Below, piece after piece: positions 18,363 to 26,765 of a stretch of 64,000 nucleotides of DNA. The position numbers and the translations under genes are program-made. Position 1 is the stretch's first letter; each line of letters starts with the position of its first letter. The stretch is taken from the NCBI GenBank assembly GCA_963777625.1, contig CAVZRO010000026.1:1-64000 (forward strand). Direction: 5' to 3'. Source of the DNA: DATDIC01 sp963777625 (lineage in GTDB: Bacteria; Pseudomonadota; Alphaproteobacteria; Acetobacterales; Acetobacteraceae). The notes under the pieces were generated by a model. It saw only the letters and a program-made list of their open reading frames with translations. It was not told the DNA's origin and searched no databases.

Positions 18363-20885
18363 TCATTCGTTCCGTAGCCACGGCGCCGCCTTGGCGCGCA
18401 GCGCCGCCGCCGTGCCAGCATAGCCGAACGCCAGCATCATGGCGAGCCCGACGATAAGCGTGCCCGCCAGCCGGCCCGGCAGGAAACGCCAGCCCGCATG
18501 CATAACATAATGCAGCACGCCCCAACTGGCCAGAGTGCCGACCAGGGCCGCAATCAGCCCAGCCGTCAACCCCAGCACCCCGAACTCCGTGAGCCAGACC
18601 GCTCGAAGCTGCGATCGTGTGGCACCCAGCGTCTTCAGAATGACCGCCTCGCGCGTCCGCCGCTGCTGCCCGGCGGCGACGGCGCCGACCAGCACAAGGG
18701 CACCGGCCAGCAAGGTCAGCGAGCCGGTGGCGGTCAGCACCGCCGCAAGCTGGTCCAGCAACGCGGCAACCGCCTGCAACACGCTTTGCACCGCGATCCC
18801 GGTCACGTTGGGCAGCGCGTCGCTGACCCGGCGCAGCAGCGCGCCCTGCTGGGCGGGTGCGATGCGGACCGTGGCGATGTGCGTGTGCGGCGCCTGTTCC
18901 AGCAGGCCCGGACTCGCCACCAGCACGAAATTCAGGCCCAGCCGCTGCCACGCGATATCGCGCAGGCTGGCCACCGTCAGCTCGATGTCGCGGCCGAGCA
19001 CATTCACGCTCACCGTCCCGCCGATGCCCACGCCCCAGCCCTTGGCCAGCGCCGCATCCAGCGAGACCAGCGGCTTGCCGTGATAATTTGCCGGCCACCA
19101 CTGGCCCGCAACCAGATGCGTCCCCGGCGGCGGGGTGGCGGCATAGGTCAGCCCGCGATCGCCGCGCAGCGCCCAGCGTGTATCCGGGGCCGCTTTCACC
19201 TGGTTGGCCGGCACCCCGTTCACCGCGACGATACGGGCGCGCAGGGTCGGCACCTGCTCGACCAATTCCACGCCGGGGCTGGCTCGCACCAGCGCATCGA
19301 ACCGGTCGAGCTGCGCCGGCTGGATATCGACGAAGTAGAAGCTGGGCGCGTCGGCCGGGATCTCGCGCAATATGTCCTGCTGCACGTTGCCCTGGATCAG
19401 CGCGACGGCGGCCAGCGTGGACAGCCCGAGTCCCACCGAAACCAGCATCAGCGGCGTGGCCGCGCCGGGCCGGTGCAGGTTGCCGAGCCCCAGCCGCGCG
19501 GACGGGCTGCCCAAAGCAAGCAAACGGGGGCGAAGCAGACCAGCCCCGCGCATCAGCGCCAGCCCGCCCAGGCGATACACGACCAGCGTCACCAATGCCG
19601 CCGCGCAGAACCATAGCGCGAACCGGCGATCCTCGGCGGTAATCACCGCCAGTGCGACAAGCGCTGCGGCAAGCAGAACGTTCGCAGCGATCACCCGGCG
19701 CTCCGGCCGCACCCGTTCCGGCAGCAGCGCATCGCGGAACAGTGCCGCGCCGGGGATACGGGCCGCGCGTCCCAGCGGCCACAGCGCGAAGCTGATCGCG
19801 GTGAGCACGCCGAAGCCGGCCGCCAGCGCCAGCGGAACCGGATACACGCCGGAGACCGGCGGCACCGGTAGCACGTTGCGCAGCCAACCCATCGCGGCGA
19901 TCGGCGCGGCGGCGCCGGCCACCAGCCCCACAACAATTCCGGCCACCGCCAGCGCCATCACCTGGATCAGGCACACCGCCAGTATCAGCCCGGAGGAAGC
20001 GCCGAGGCAGCGCAGCGTGGCGATGCTGCGGGTCCGCGCGGCCAGCCACGCCCGCACCCCATTCGCCACGCCGATCCCGCCGACCAGCAGCGCGGTCAGC
20101 CCGACCAGCGTCAGAAACTGGCTGGTCTGGTCGATGAAGCGCCCGACACCCGGAGCGGCGTCGTTCGGCCCCCGGATGCGCCAGCCCTCATTCGGAAAAG
20201 CGTGCTGGAGCGATTTGGCGGTAGCCGGACCGGCCGACGGGTCCGGCAACAGGACACGCAGCGCGTAGCTGACCAGCGAACCCGGGACCACCAGGCCGGT
20301 CTGCGGTAACGCCGCCGCATCGATCAGTACCGGCGAGCCCAGGATGACGGGGCTCGCCACCCGATCGGGTGCCGCGATCAACGCCGCCCGGACGGTAAAG
20401 CTGGCATTGCCGAGCCGGGCGGTATCACCCGGATGCAGACCGAGGCGGTCGAGCACGATCGGATCGGCGACCACGCCATAACGGCCGTCGCGCGGCGCCA
20501 GGGCGCTGGCGATCGGCTGATCGGGGTCGAGCCTGGGCGACCCGACCAGCGGCCAGGCGTGATCCACCGCACGCAATTCGACCAGTTGGCGCTCCCCGGA
20601 CGGAGCAACCAGCAGGGACCGCATCTGCACGATTTCGGACACGCGGGCGCCGCGCGCCGAAAGCCACGCGCGCAACGCGGCCGGGGGCGGCTGGGCACCG
20701 GTGCCGATCTCCAGATCGCCGCCGAGAATCTGCCGACCATTGGCATCCAGACCGGCATCAGTCGCGGCGCGCAGCGAGCCGATCGCGGCGATCACCGCGA
20801 CCCCGAGAGCCAGGCACAGCAGCACGATCCACAGACCGCGCACCCCGCCGCGCAGCTCTCGCCGCGCCAGCCGAAATGCGAGCAT
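18363..20885 (-). CDS. FtsX-family ABC transporter permease (YbbP-like)
   Basis: This 840-residue inner-membrane protein has the layout of YbbP/lipoprotein-release type permeases: an N-terminal helix (LWIVLLCLALGVAVIAAIGSL), a long periplasmic domain, a first FtsX block around residues 250-410, a further periplasmic domain, and a second FtsX block at the C-terminus (VLVGAVAAGQQRR, REAVILKTLGATRSQL, LASWGVLHYVMHAGW). The duplicated FtsX domain means one chain can form the full channel. The start overlaps the ATPase stop (TGATG). Relatives act in export or release of lipophilic molecules or with periplasmic hydrolases; the exact cargo is unknown. Confidence 0.9.
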   Translation of the reverse strand: MLAFRLARRELRGGVRGLWIVLLCLALGVAVIAAIGSLRAATDAGLDANGRQILGGDLEIGTGAQPPPAALRAWLSARGARVSEIVQMRSLLVAPSGERQLVELRAVDHAWPLVGSPRLDPDQPIASALAPRDGRYGVVADPIVLDRLGLHPGDTARLGNASFTVRAALIAAPDRVASPVILGSPVLIDAAALPQTGLVVPGSLVSYALRVLLPDPSAGPATAKSLQHAFPNEGWRIRGPNDAAPGVGRFIDQTSQFLTLVGLTALLVGGIGVANGVRAWLAARTRSIATLRCLGASSGLILAVCLIQVMALAVAGIVVGLVAGAAAPIAAMGWLRNVLPVPPVSGVYPVPLALAAGFGVLTAISFALWPLGRAARIPGAALFRDALLPERVRPERRVIAANVLLAAALVALAVITAEDRRFALWFCAAALVTLVVYRLGGLALMRGAGLLRPRLLALGSPSARLGLGNLHRPGAATPLMLVSVGLGLSTLAAVALIQGNVQQDILREIPADAPSFYFVDIQPAQLDRFDALVRASPGVELVEQVPTLRARIVAVNGVPANQVKAAPDTRWALRGDRGLTYAATPPPGTHLVAGQWWPANYHGKPLVSLDAALAKGWGVGIGGTVSVNVLGRDIELTVASLRDIAWQRLGLNFVLVASPGLLEQAPHTHIATVRIAPAQQGALLRRVSDALPNVTGIAVQSVLQAVAALLDQLAAVLTATGSLTLLAGALVLVGAVAAGQQRRTREAVILKTLGATRSQLRAVWLTEFGVLGLTAGLIAALVGTLASWGVLHYVMHAGWRFLPGRLAGTLIVGLAMMLAFGYAGTAAALRAKAAPWLRNE

Positions 20886-21595
20886 CAGGCCGCCACGCTA
20901 TCGAGCACGCGGCCGTCCGCTATGTGCACCTGGCGGGCGCAGCGGGCTGCCAGCTCCGCGTCGTGGGTGATCAGCAGCAGGGCCGCACCAGTTTCGGCGC
21001 AGCGGCCGAACAGCAGGTCCATGACCGTTGCGCCGGTTTCCTGATCCAGGTTGCCGGTGGGCTCGTCGGCCAGCAGCAGCAGCGGATCGGGCGCGAGCGC
21101 GCGGGCCAGCGCCACGCGCTGCTGCTCCCCGCCGGACAACTGGCCGGGTAGATGGGTCAGCCGATGGCCAAGACCGACCGCCACCAGTGCCGCCGCGGCC
21201 TGCCGCCCGGCGTCCCTCCGGCCGGCGAGTTCCAGCGGCACGGCCACGTTTTCCAGCGCGGTCATGGTGGGAATCAGGTGAAACGCCTGGAACACGATGC
21301 CGATGGCATCACGGCGCCAGCGCGCCAACAAATCCTCGTCGAGCCCGGTGATCTCCCGCCCGGCAAACCGGATGCTGCCGGCGGACGCCTGCTCAAGGCC
21401 GGCCAGCAGCATCAGCAGGCTGGTCTTGCCTGAACCCGATGGACCGAGCAGCGCCACCGCTTCGCCCGCCTCGATATCCAGGGAGATGCCACGCAGGATG
21501 TTCACCGGCCCGGCGGCGGCGGGTACCGTGAATTGCAGGTCTCGCACACACACGAGCGGGCTGGCAGGCACCTTGCCGGGCGAAATGGCGTCCAT
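20885..21595 (-). CDS. ABC transporter ATP-binding protein (YbbA/LolD/MacB class)
   Basis: This 236-residue ATPase partners the FtsX-type permease. Walker A is GPSGSGKTS, the Q-loop VFQAFHLIPTMTALENV is typical of the MacB/LolD class, the signature is LSGGEQQR, and Walker B is LLLLADEPTGNLDQETG with LLITHDAEL containing the switch His. The start is the ATG at 21595, and the stop overlaps the permease start, so the two are co-translated. In this class ATP hydrolysis drives mechanical transmission across the inner membrane, not classical substrate import. Confidence 0.93.
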   Translation of the reverse strand: MDAISPGKVPASPLVCVRDLQFTVPAAAGPVNILRGISLDIEAGEAVALLGPSGSGKTSLLMLLAGLEQASAGSIRFAGREITGLDEDLLARWRRDAIGIVFQAFHLIPTMTALENVAVPLELAGRRDAGRQAAAALVAVGLGHRLTHLPGQLSGGEQQRVALARALAPDPLLLLADEPTGNLDQETGATVMDLLFGRCAETGAALLLITHDAELAARCARQVHIADGRVLDSVAA

Positions 21596-21674
21596 GGCGG
21601 CACATATGGCCCCGCCCCGTCAGGCGGGAAGCATTCGTCCGGCATGGCCGCCACGTTGTGCCCCGGCCACCCTC

Positions 21675-22457
21675 TCACGCAATCGACGAGTTGAACGCTC
21701 CGCCATCCAGCAGCAGGTTGTGGCCGACGATATAACCCGAGCTCGCCGCGCACAGGAACGCGCACGCTTCCCCGAACTCCGCCGGATCCCCCACCCGCCC
21801 GGTCGGGTTTTCGCGTCCCCGCAATTCCAGCTCCTGCTCCACCGTGCGATTGTTGCGTTTCGCAAGATGCGCCGCGCCGCTGCGCAGCCGATCGGTCAGG
21901 AACGGGCCGGGCAGCAGGTTGTTGATGGTGACATTATGTTTCGCCACCTGCCGCGCCAGCCCGGCGACGAACCCGGTCAGCCCCGCCCGCGCCCCGTTGC
22001 TCATGCCAAGCTGCGGGATCGGCGATTTCACCGAGGCCGACGTGATATTCACGATGCGCCCGAACTTCCGCTCGATCATGCCATCGACCACCGCCTTGAT
22101 CATGAAGATCGGCGCCAGCATGTTGGCGTCGACCGCCTTGATCCACGCCTCGCGGTCCCATTCGCGAAAATCGCCAGGCGGCGGGCCGCCAGCATTGTTG
22201 ACAACGATATCGGGCGCCGGGCAGGCGGCAAGCGCCGCCGCACGGCCCGCCTCCGTGCTGATATCGCCCGGCACCGCGGTGACCTTCACCCCCGTGCTCT
22301 TGCGAATCTCCGCCGCTGTCGCCTCCAGCGCGTCCGCCGTGCGCGCGGTGATCACCAGCTCCACCCCTTCGCGCGCCAGCGACATCGCGCAGGCCCGCCC
22401 GAGCCCCTTGCTGGCGGCGCAAACGATCGCCTTGCGGCCCCTGATCCCAAGATCCAT
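21675..22457 (-). CDS. SDR-family oxidoreductase with atypical active site
   Basis: This 260-residue protein has the Rossmann fold of short-chain dehydrogenases: VVNNAGGPPPG, NITSASVKSPIPQ and the C-terminal YIVGHNLLLDGG. Two hallmarks are altered. The cofactor-loop glycine motif reads CAASKGLG (residues 13-20) in place of TGxxxGxG, and where Y-x3-K is expected the sequence is S-NGA-R in GMSNGARAGLTGF. This combination recurs in a divergent SDR subgroup as far as I know, so it is probably not damage, but classical Tyr-based catalysis is unlikely. The gene lies 12 bases downstream of the thioesterase stop and is probably co-transcribed with it. Confidence 0.85.
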   Translation of the reverse strand: MDLGIRGRKAIVCAASKGLGRACAMSLAREGVELVITARTADALEATAAEIRKSTGVKVTAVPGDISTEAGRAAALAACPAPDIVVNNAGGPPPGDFREWDREAWIKAVDANMLAPIFMIKAVVDGMIERKFGRIVNITSASVKSPIPQLGMSNGARAGLTGFVAGLARQVAKHNVTINNLLPGPFLTDRLRSGAAHLAKRNNRTVEQELELRGRENPTGRVGDPAEFGEACAFLCAASSGYIVGHNLLLDGGAFNSSIA

Positions 22458-22469
22458 GCGAGTCCTCCC

Positions 22470-22916
22470 TCATACCACCAGATTTTGCAGCAACGCCCGT
22501 GCGTGCTCCGGAATCGGCACCGGAGTCTGCTTCCCGCGGGCGACGAACACGTGCACAAAATACCCCTCCGCCGCGGCCGCGTCGTCGCCCTCGCGGAACA
22601 CGCCGATCTCATACCGCACGGAGCTGCCGCCGATCCGCGCCACCCGCAGCCCGATGCTGATCCGGTCCGGCCACGCCACCGAGCTGTGATAGCGGCACAT
22701 CACCTCCGCCACCACGCAATGCACCGCGCCCTCCAGCAGATCGACCGCGCCGGTGCTGCTCTCCCAGTAGGTCACCGCGGTGTCGAACCAGGAGAAATAC
22801 ACCACGTTGTTGACATGCCGGAACACGTCGTTATCCATCCAGCGTGTCGTCAGTTCATGGAACCAGCAGTAATCGGCACGACGGCCCAAGGGAGGTCTAT
22901 CGGGGTGTCGGCTCAT
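22470..22916 (-). CDS. acyl-CoA thioesterase (YbgC/4-hydroxybenzoyl-CoA thioesterase fold)
   Basis: This 148-residue hot-dog protein begins at MSRHPDRPPLGRR. The signature WMDNDVFRHVNNVVYFSWFD corresponds to the family motif D-x-D-xx-GHVNN-xxY, with the catalytic Asp and the adjacent HVNN helix cap. The following TYWESSTGAV and the VAEVMCRYHSSVAWPDRI strand are also typical. It would cleave short or aromatic acyl-CoA esters. The gene precedes the SDR on the same strand with only 12 bases between stop and start, so both may act on one CoA intermediate. It is divergent from the Cys-rich protein gene at 22982. Confidence 0.9.
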   Translation of the reverse strand: MSRHPDRPPLGRRADYCWFHELTTRWMDNDVFRHVNNVVYFSWFDTAVTYWESSTGAVDLLEGAVHCVVAEVMCRYHSSVAWPDRISIGLRVARIGGSSVRYEIGVFREGDDAAAAEGYFVHVFVARGKQTPVPIPEHARALLQNLVV

Positions 22917-22981
22917 GCGGTCTCGTGTGTGCGTTGCAGCGCGAATAGACCCCGTTTGACGTCCCAGGTCCACCACCGGCG

Positions 22982-23506
22982 ATGACCGCTCCCGACCCGC
23001 CGCTGCTGACCGTACCCCAGTACCGCGCACATCCGACGCCGTTGCCGGGCCAACGCCGCCGCGCCTTCGCCCGCTACCTCCGACGCCTGATCCACGAGGC
23101 CCTCAACGAACCGCCCGGCCGCCCATCGCGCGCCAAACCGATCAACCCTTCGCCCGCCCTGCGGCAGATCGCTGCCGCCGGCTGCGCCGCCTGCGGCGGC
23201 CATTGCTGCTCGCGTGGCGGCGTGCACGCCTATCTGGATCACAACTCCATCCGCCGTGTCGCGCAAGCGCATCCGACGCTGCGTGCCCGCGGGCTGGCCG
23301 CCCTTTATTTCGATCGTCTGCCCGCCGAAAGCCTGGATGGATCCTGCGTGTTCCATCGTTCGGATGGCTGCGTGCTACCACGCGAACTGCGCGCCAACCT
23401 GTGCAATGTGTTCTACTGCACCCCGTTGCTCCGCTTCTTCCGCGCCCACGCCGACCATGTCCCTGCCGACGTGCGGATAGAGGCGTCGGCTGAGCGGGGC
23501 CGCTAA
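22982..23506 (+). CDS. Cys-rich protein, YkgJ-like metal/cluster-binding pattern
   Basis: The 174-residue product has no signal peptide or membrane segment. Eight cysteines fall in two groups: C68, C71, C75 and C76 (GCAACGGHCCSRGG), then C122, C130, C141 and C146 (SCVFHRSDGC, LCNVFYC). The C-x2-C-x3-CC opening followed by spaced single cysteines resembles the zinc/iron-chelating YkgJ (UPF0153) family, though the N-terminal 60 residues, rich in Arg and Pro, are extra. Function is unknown. The start ATG is the first in the open frame and lies 65 bases from the divergent thioesterase start, so the promoters overlap. Confidence 0.7.
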   Translation: MTAPDPPLLTVPQYRAHPTPLPGQRRRAFARYLRRLIHEALNEPPGRPSRAKPINPSPALRQIAAAGCAACGGHCCSRGGVHAYLDHNSIRRVAQAHPTLRARGLAALYFDRLPAESLDGSCVFHRSDGCVLPRELRANLCNVFYCTPLLRFFRAHADHVPADVRIEASAERGR

Positions 23507-23578
23507 AGCAGGGAGTCTATCCAGACTGGCAATCTCCCACTGGCGCCTCCGCGTCTCAGTGGTGAATCCTGGCCGAGC

Positions 23579-24823
23579 TCATCCACTCACGGTTCGCACT
23601 GCCTCCGCCAGCCAGCCCGCCATCACCGCCGTCCCGGCAAGGAAATCCTCGATCGCCATCGCCTCGCGCGGATTGTGGCTGCCGTTCTCGTTGCGAACGA
23701 AAATCATCCCGGACGGCACACCCGCCGCTGCGAACGCCGCGGCATCATGCGAGGCCGGACTGCCCAGCTCCATCGCCGGAATACCCAACGCATCCGCCGA
23801 CGAGCGCAATCCCTGGCGGATCGCCGCATCCATCGGCCCCACCGCCGCCCGCGCCTTGGCGCCGAGCTGGAACCGCACGCGCCGCTCCCGCTCGATGTCG
23901 GCAACCATCTCCGTCACCGCCCGATCCAGCTCGGCCAGCACCGCCTCCTCATACGCGCGCACATCCAGGCTGAACTGAAACGACCCCGGCACGATCGTCA
24001 GCCCGTGCATCGTCGGGTCGGTATGAAAGCGCCCGATCGTGCACGCCATCGGCACGCCGCGCCGTTCCATATCCGCCCACAGCCGATCGAGCCGCATGGC
24101 AAAATCCGCCCCGGCCATCGCCGCGTCACGCCGGAACCGCCGCGGCAACCCGACATGCTCGTGGCTGCCCTCTATCCGCGCATCGGGATAGCGGAAGTTA
24201 CCCGGAATACCCGTGCAAATGGCCACCGGCTGGCCTGCCTCCACCAGGCTCGGCGCCTGCTCGATATGCAGTTCCAGGTACGCGCGCACCTGCCGCGGAT
24301 CGAGCTGCACCGCGCCGGCACGTAATGCGTCCGGATCGCCGCCGCATTCCGCAATGTGCTCGGCCAATGTCCGCCCGGTATCGATCCGTCGCACATCCAG
24401 CGCGCCATCCGGCAGTCCGCCCAGCGCACCCCGGCTGCCGATATAAGACACCTGAAACCAGATGCTCTCCTCCGCCCGGATCCCCATCACCGTCACGTCG
24501 CAGTCCGGCGACACGCCCACCCGCTGCAGCGCCGCCACCGCGACCAGGCCGGCCACCACGCCCGCCGCACCATCGAAATTTCCGCCATGCGGCACCGAGT
24601 CGAGATGCGAACCCAGCACGATGCGCGGCGCCCCGCGATCCCTCCCCGGCCACGTCGCGTACAAATTCGCCGCTGCGTCCCGCGTAATCTCCAGTCCCAA
24701 TTCCGCGGCCACAAGCTGCACCGAGGCATGCGCCCGCTGCTCCCCCGCGCCGTACGGATCGCGTGTAATGCCCGGCTCGTCCAGCCCGTCCGCGCGCAGC
24801 TGCTGAAACAGCGCGGCCGCCAT
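23579..24823 (-). CDS. M20-family amidohydrolase (allantoate deiminase / N-carbamoyl-amino-acid hydrolase)
   Basis: This 414-residue zinc enzyme starts at MAAALFQQLRADG. Metal and catalytic residues are visible: GSHLDSVPHGG (His73, Asp75), GNFDGAAG (Asp84), the EE pair in GIRAEESIWF, and the His in LELHIEQAP. The substrate-binding GRFHTDPTMHG and the C-terminal SPASHDAAAFAAAGVPSGMIF, with the last metal His, match the hydantoinase/carbamoylase group (TIGR01879-like). The upstream in-frame extension to 24961 is read through a REP-like hairpin and was rejected. Next upstream on the same strand is an aminotransferase. If that is an ureidoglycine or serine-glyoxylate enzyme, the pair would fit ureide (purine) breakdown, but this is inference. 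Confidence 0.88.
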   Translation of the reverse strand: MAAALFQQLRADGLDEPGITRDPYGAGEQRAHASVQLVAAELGLEITRDAAANLYATWPGRDRGAPRIVLGSHLDSVPHGGNFDGAAGVVAGLVAVAALQRVGVSPDCDVTVMGIRAEESIWFQVSYIGSRGALGGLPDGALDVRRIDTGRTLAEHIAECGGDPDALRAGAVQLDPRQVRAYLELHIEQAPSLVEAGQPVAICTGIPGNFRYPDARIEGSHEHVGLPRRFRRDAAMAGADFAMRLDRLWADMERRGVPMACTIGRFHTDPTMHGLTIVPGSFQFSLDVRAYEEAVLAELDRAVTEMVADIERERRVRFQLGAKARAAVGPMDAAIRQGLRSSADALGIPAMELGSPASHDAAAFAAAGVPSGMIFVRNENGSHNPREAMAIEDFLAGTAVMAGWLAEAVRTVSG

Positions 24824-24840
24824 CTCCCGATGGGCCTCCA

Positions 24841-24891
24841 CCTCTCCCGCTACGCGGGAGAGGTCGGTTCGCGAAGCGGACCGGGTGAGGG
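24841..24891. repeat. REP-like hairpin repeat
   Basis: A perfect 10-bp inverted repeat (24841-24850 with 24854-24863, three-base loop) is followed by a 'gttcgcgaagcgga' segment and 'gggtgaggg'. The type is common between genes in high-GC proteobacteria. It fills the gap between the aminotransferase stop and the amidohydrolase start. Confidence 0.75.
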
Positions 24892-24914
24892 TCACGCCCT
24901 CATCTCCGACCGCA

Positions 24915-26103
24915 CTACGCCGCGTACCACTCCATCGCCGCTTCCACGCCTCCCTTCCCATGCGGCACGCTGTTCCGCCGCAGGCTCATCTCCACCGCGG
25001 TCAACGCTCCCAGTACCATCGCCTCGTTTAGGTCTCCCATGTGTCCGATCCGAAACACCCGACCGTTCAACTTCCCCAGCCCTCCACCCAGCGAGACATT
25101 GTAGCGGCTCCGCGCCGTCCGCCGCAGCTCGTCCGCGTTGTGCCCTTCCGGCATCAGCACCGCGGTCACCGAATCCGAGTACCGGGTCGGATTGGTGCAG
25201 AACAGTTGCGGCCCGTTATTCCCCGCCCACGCCTTCACGCAGCGCCGCACCCCCTCGGCCAGAAACCGATGCCGCGCCACCACGTTCTCCATCCCTTCCT
25301 CTTCCAGCAGCCGCACGGACTCCCGCAGCCCATAGAACGCATTGACCGGCACCGTCCCGACAAAGCTCTTCTGCGGCCGGTTCAGCATCACCGACCAGTC
25401 GAAATAGTAGCGCCCGAGCTTCGCCTGCTTGTGCGCCGCCATCCCCTTGTCCGACACGCCCGTGAAGCTCACGCCGGTCGGGCACATCAACCCCTTCTGG
25501 CTGCCGCCGACCACGCCGTCGATCTTCCATTCGTCCATCCGGAATTCCAGGCTGGCGAGCGAGGAAATCGTATCGACCAGAAACAATGCCGGATGCCCGG
25601 TAGCGTCGATCGCTGCCCGCACCTCCGGCAGCGGAATCGACATCCCGCTGGCCGTCTCGTTGTGCACCACGCACACCGCGCGGATGACATGCTTGCTGTC
25701 CTCCGTCAGCGCCGCCTTGATCGCCCCGACATCCACGCCGTGCCGCCAGTCGGCACCCACGGTGCGCACCTCCACCCCGTGCGCCGCTGCCATCCGTCCC
25801 CACTCGTCAGAAAAATACCCCGACTCCGCCAGCAGGATCGTATCGCCCGGCGACAGCAAATTGGTCAGCGTCGCCTCCCACGCAGCGTGGCCCGAGCCGG
25901 TGTACATGAACAACTCATGCCGCGTGCCCAGCACACGCTTCAGGCCGGCAAACGTCTCATCATACACCTGCATGAAATCCGGATCATGAAAGTCGATCGT
26001 CGGCCGGTCGATCGCCCGCAGTACCCGAGTCCGGAATGTTCGTCGGCCCCGGATTGGCGAAGAACTGGCGGCCACGAAGCACCTTCGATTGCGTCGCACT
26101 CAT
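24915..26103 (-). pseudogene. class V aminotransferase (alanine/serine/ureidoglycine-glyoxylate type), frameshifted near N-terminus
   Basis: This is a PLP-dependent transaminase of about 395 residues once repaired. The true start is the ATG at 26103 (MSATQSKVLRGRQ, then FFANPGPTNIPDS). The frame then breaks at the CCC run 26024-26026; removing one base restores SVLRAIDRPTIDFHDPDF and the rest is intact. The PLP lysine is in GGSQKGLMCPTG, and ELFMYTGSGHAAWEA and SRYNVSLGGGLGKLNGRVFRIGHMG-type segments match the glyoxylate aminotransferase family. It would transfer an amino group from serine, alanine or ureidoglycine to glyoxylate. The adjacent M20 amidohydrolase favours a link with ureide metabolism, not proven. 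The single extra base may be a sequencing error. Confidence 0.87.
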
Positions 26104-26765
26104 GATCCTGGATCGCTCCTCATTCTCACTCGCTCGTTTTCCGAGCATATAACATCTTGAAAAGATAGCAACTCTTGACTGCGTGTTGATGCCCTCATCA
26201 TCAGGCCGCCAAAAACTTATGCCGTTGATTTCCGCGAACTTCTACCCAGAAAAAAATCCCTCACTTCGCAGCGCCGCGCGTTGAAGCAAACGCCTCTTTT
26301 TATGCCAACCCACGTTGATGCTGACCCTTTCCGTCAGGACCGGCCCCTTTCCGTCATGGCCGGGCTTCGTCCTGGCTTGTCCCGGCCATCCACGACTTTG
26401 TCGCCCACCGCGCCGCTCGTTCGCTTCACGTTACTCCGGGCAACACCCGCAGGATGGGTCATCCTCAATGCGGTCCGGTATTAATGGCGGCAAATATTCC
26501 CCTATGCGCGCAAACATCGGCAGCTTGCGGCAAGGCTTGCGATGGGACACCGTAACCACGATCTGCCCGCCGACCGAACCGGACCACGCGGTTCGTATCG
26601 ACGACGTTGAATGATGTCCGACTTTCGAGTTTCGCGTACCTGCCACGATGCCAACGCGAAAGACTACGACGTTATGGCGACTTCGTCGTCCGCCTTCGAA
26701 CTCCGACGCTGCAACACCACCCACCCATGCCCCCGTAAATCGTGGTTCTACAAAGGAGCGAAGTC
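26104..26765. other. intergenic region upstream of poxB
   Basis: No gene is recognised. 26104-26280 is noticeably less GC-rich than its surroundings and includes 'ttgactgcgtgttgatgccc', which might hold a promoter. 26301-26482 is an R1 repeat. 26483-26765 carries the poxB leader, ending in the strong ribosome site AAGGAG about nine bases before the ATG at 26766. Confidence 0.6.
26301..26482. repeat. complete copy of dispersed ~185-bp repeat (R1)
   Basis: This is full length and in the same orientation as the copy at 17218-17402, from 'tatgccaacc' to 'gcggtccggtatta'. A few substitutions separate the two copies. Confidence 0.8.
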
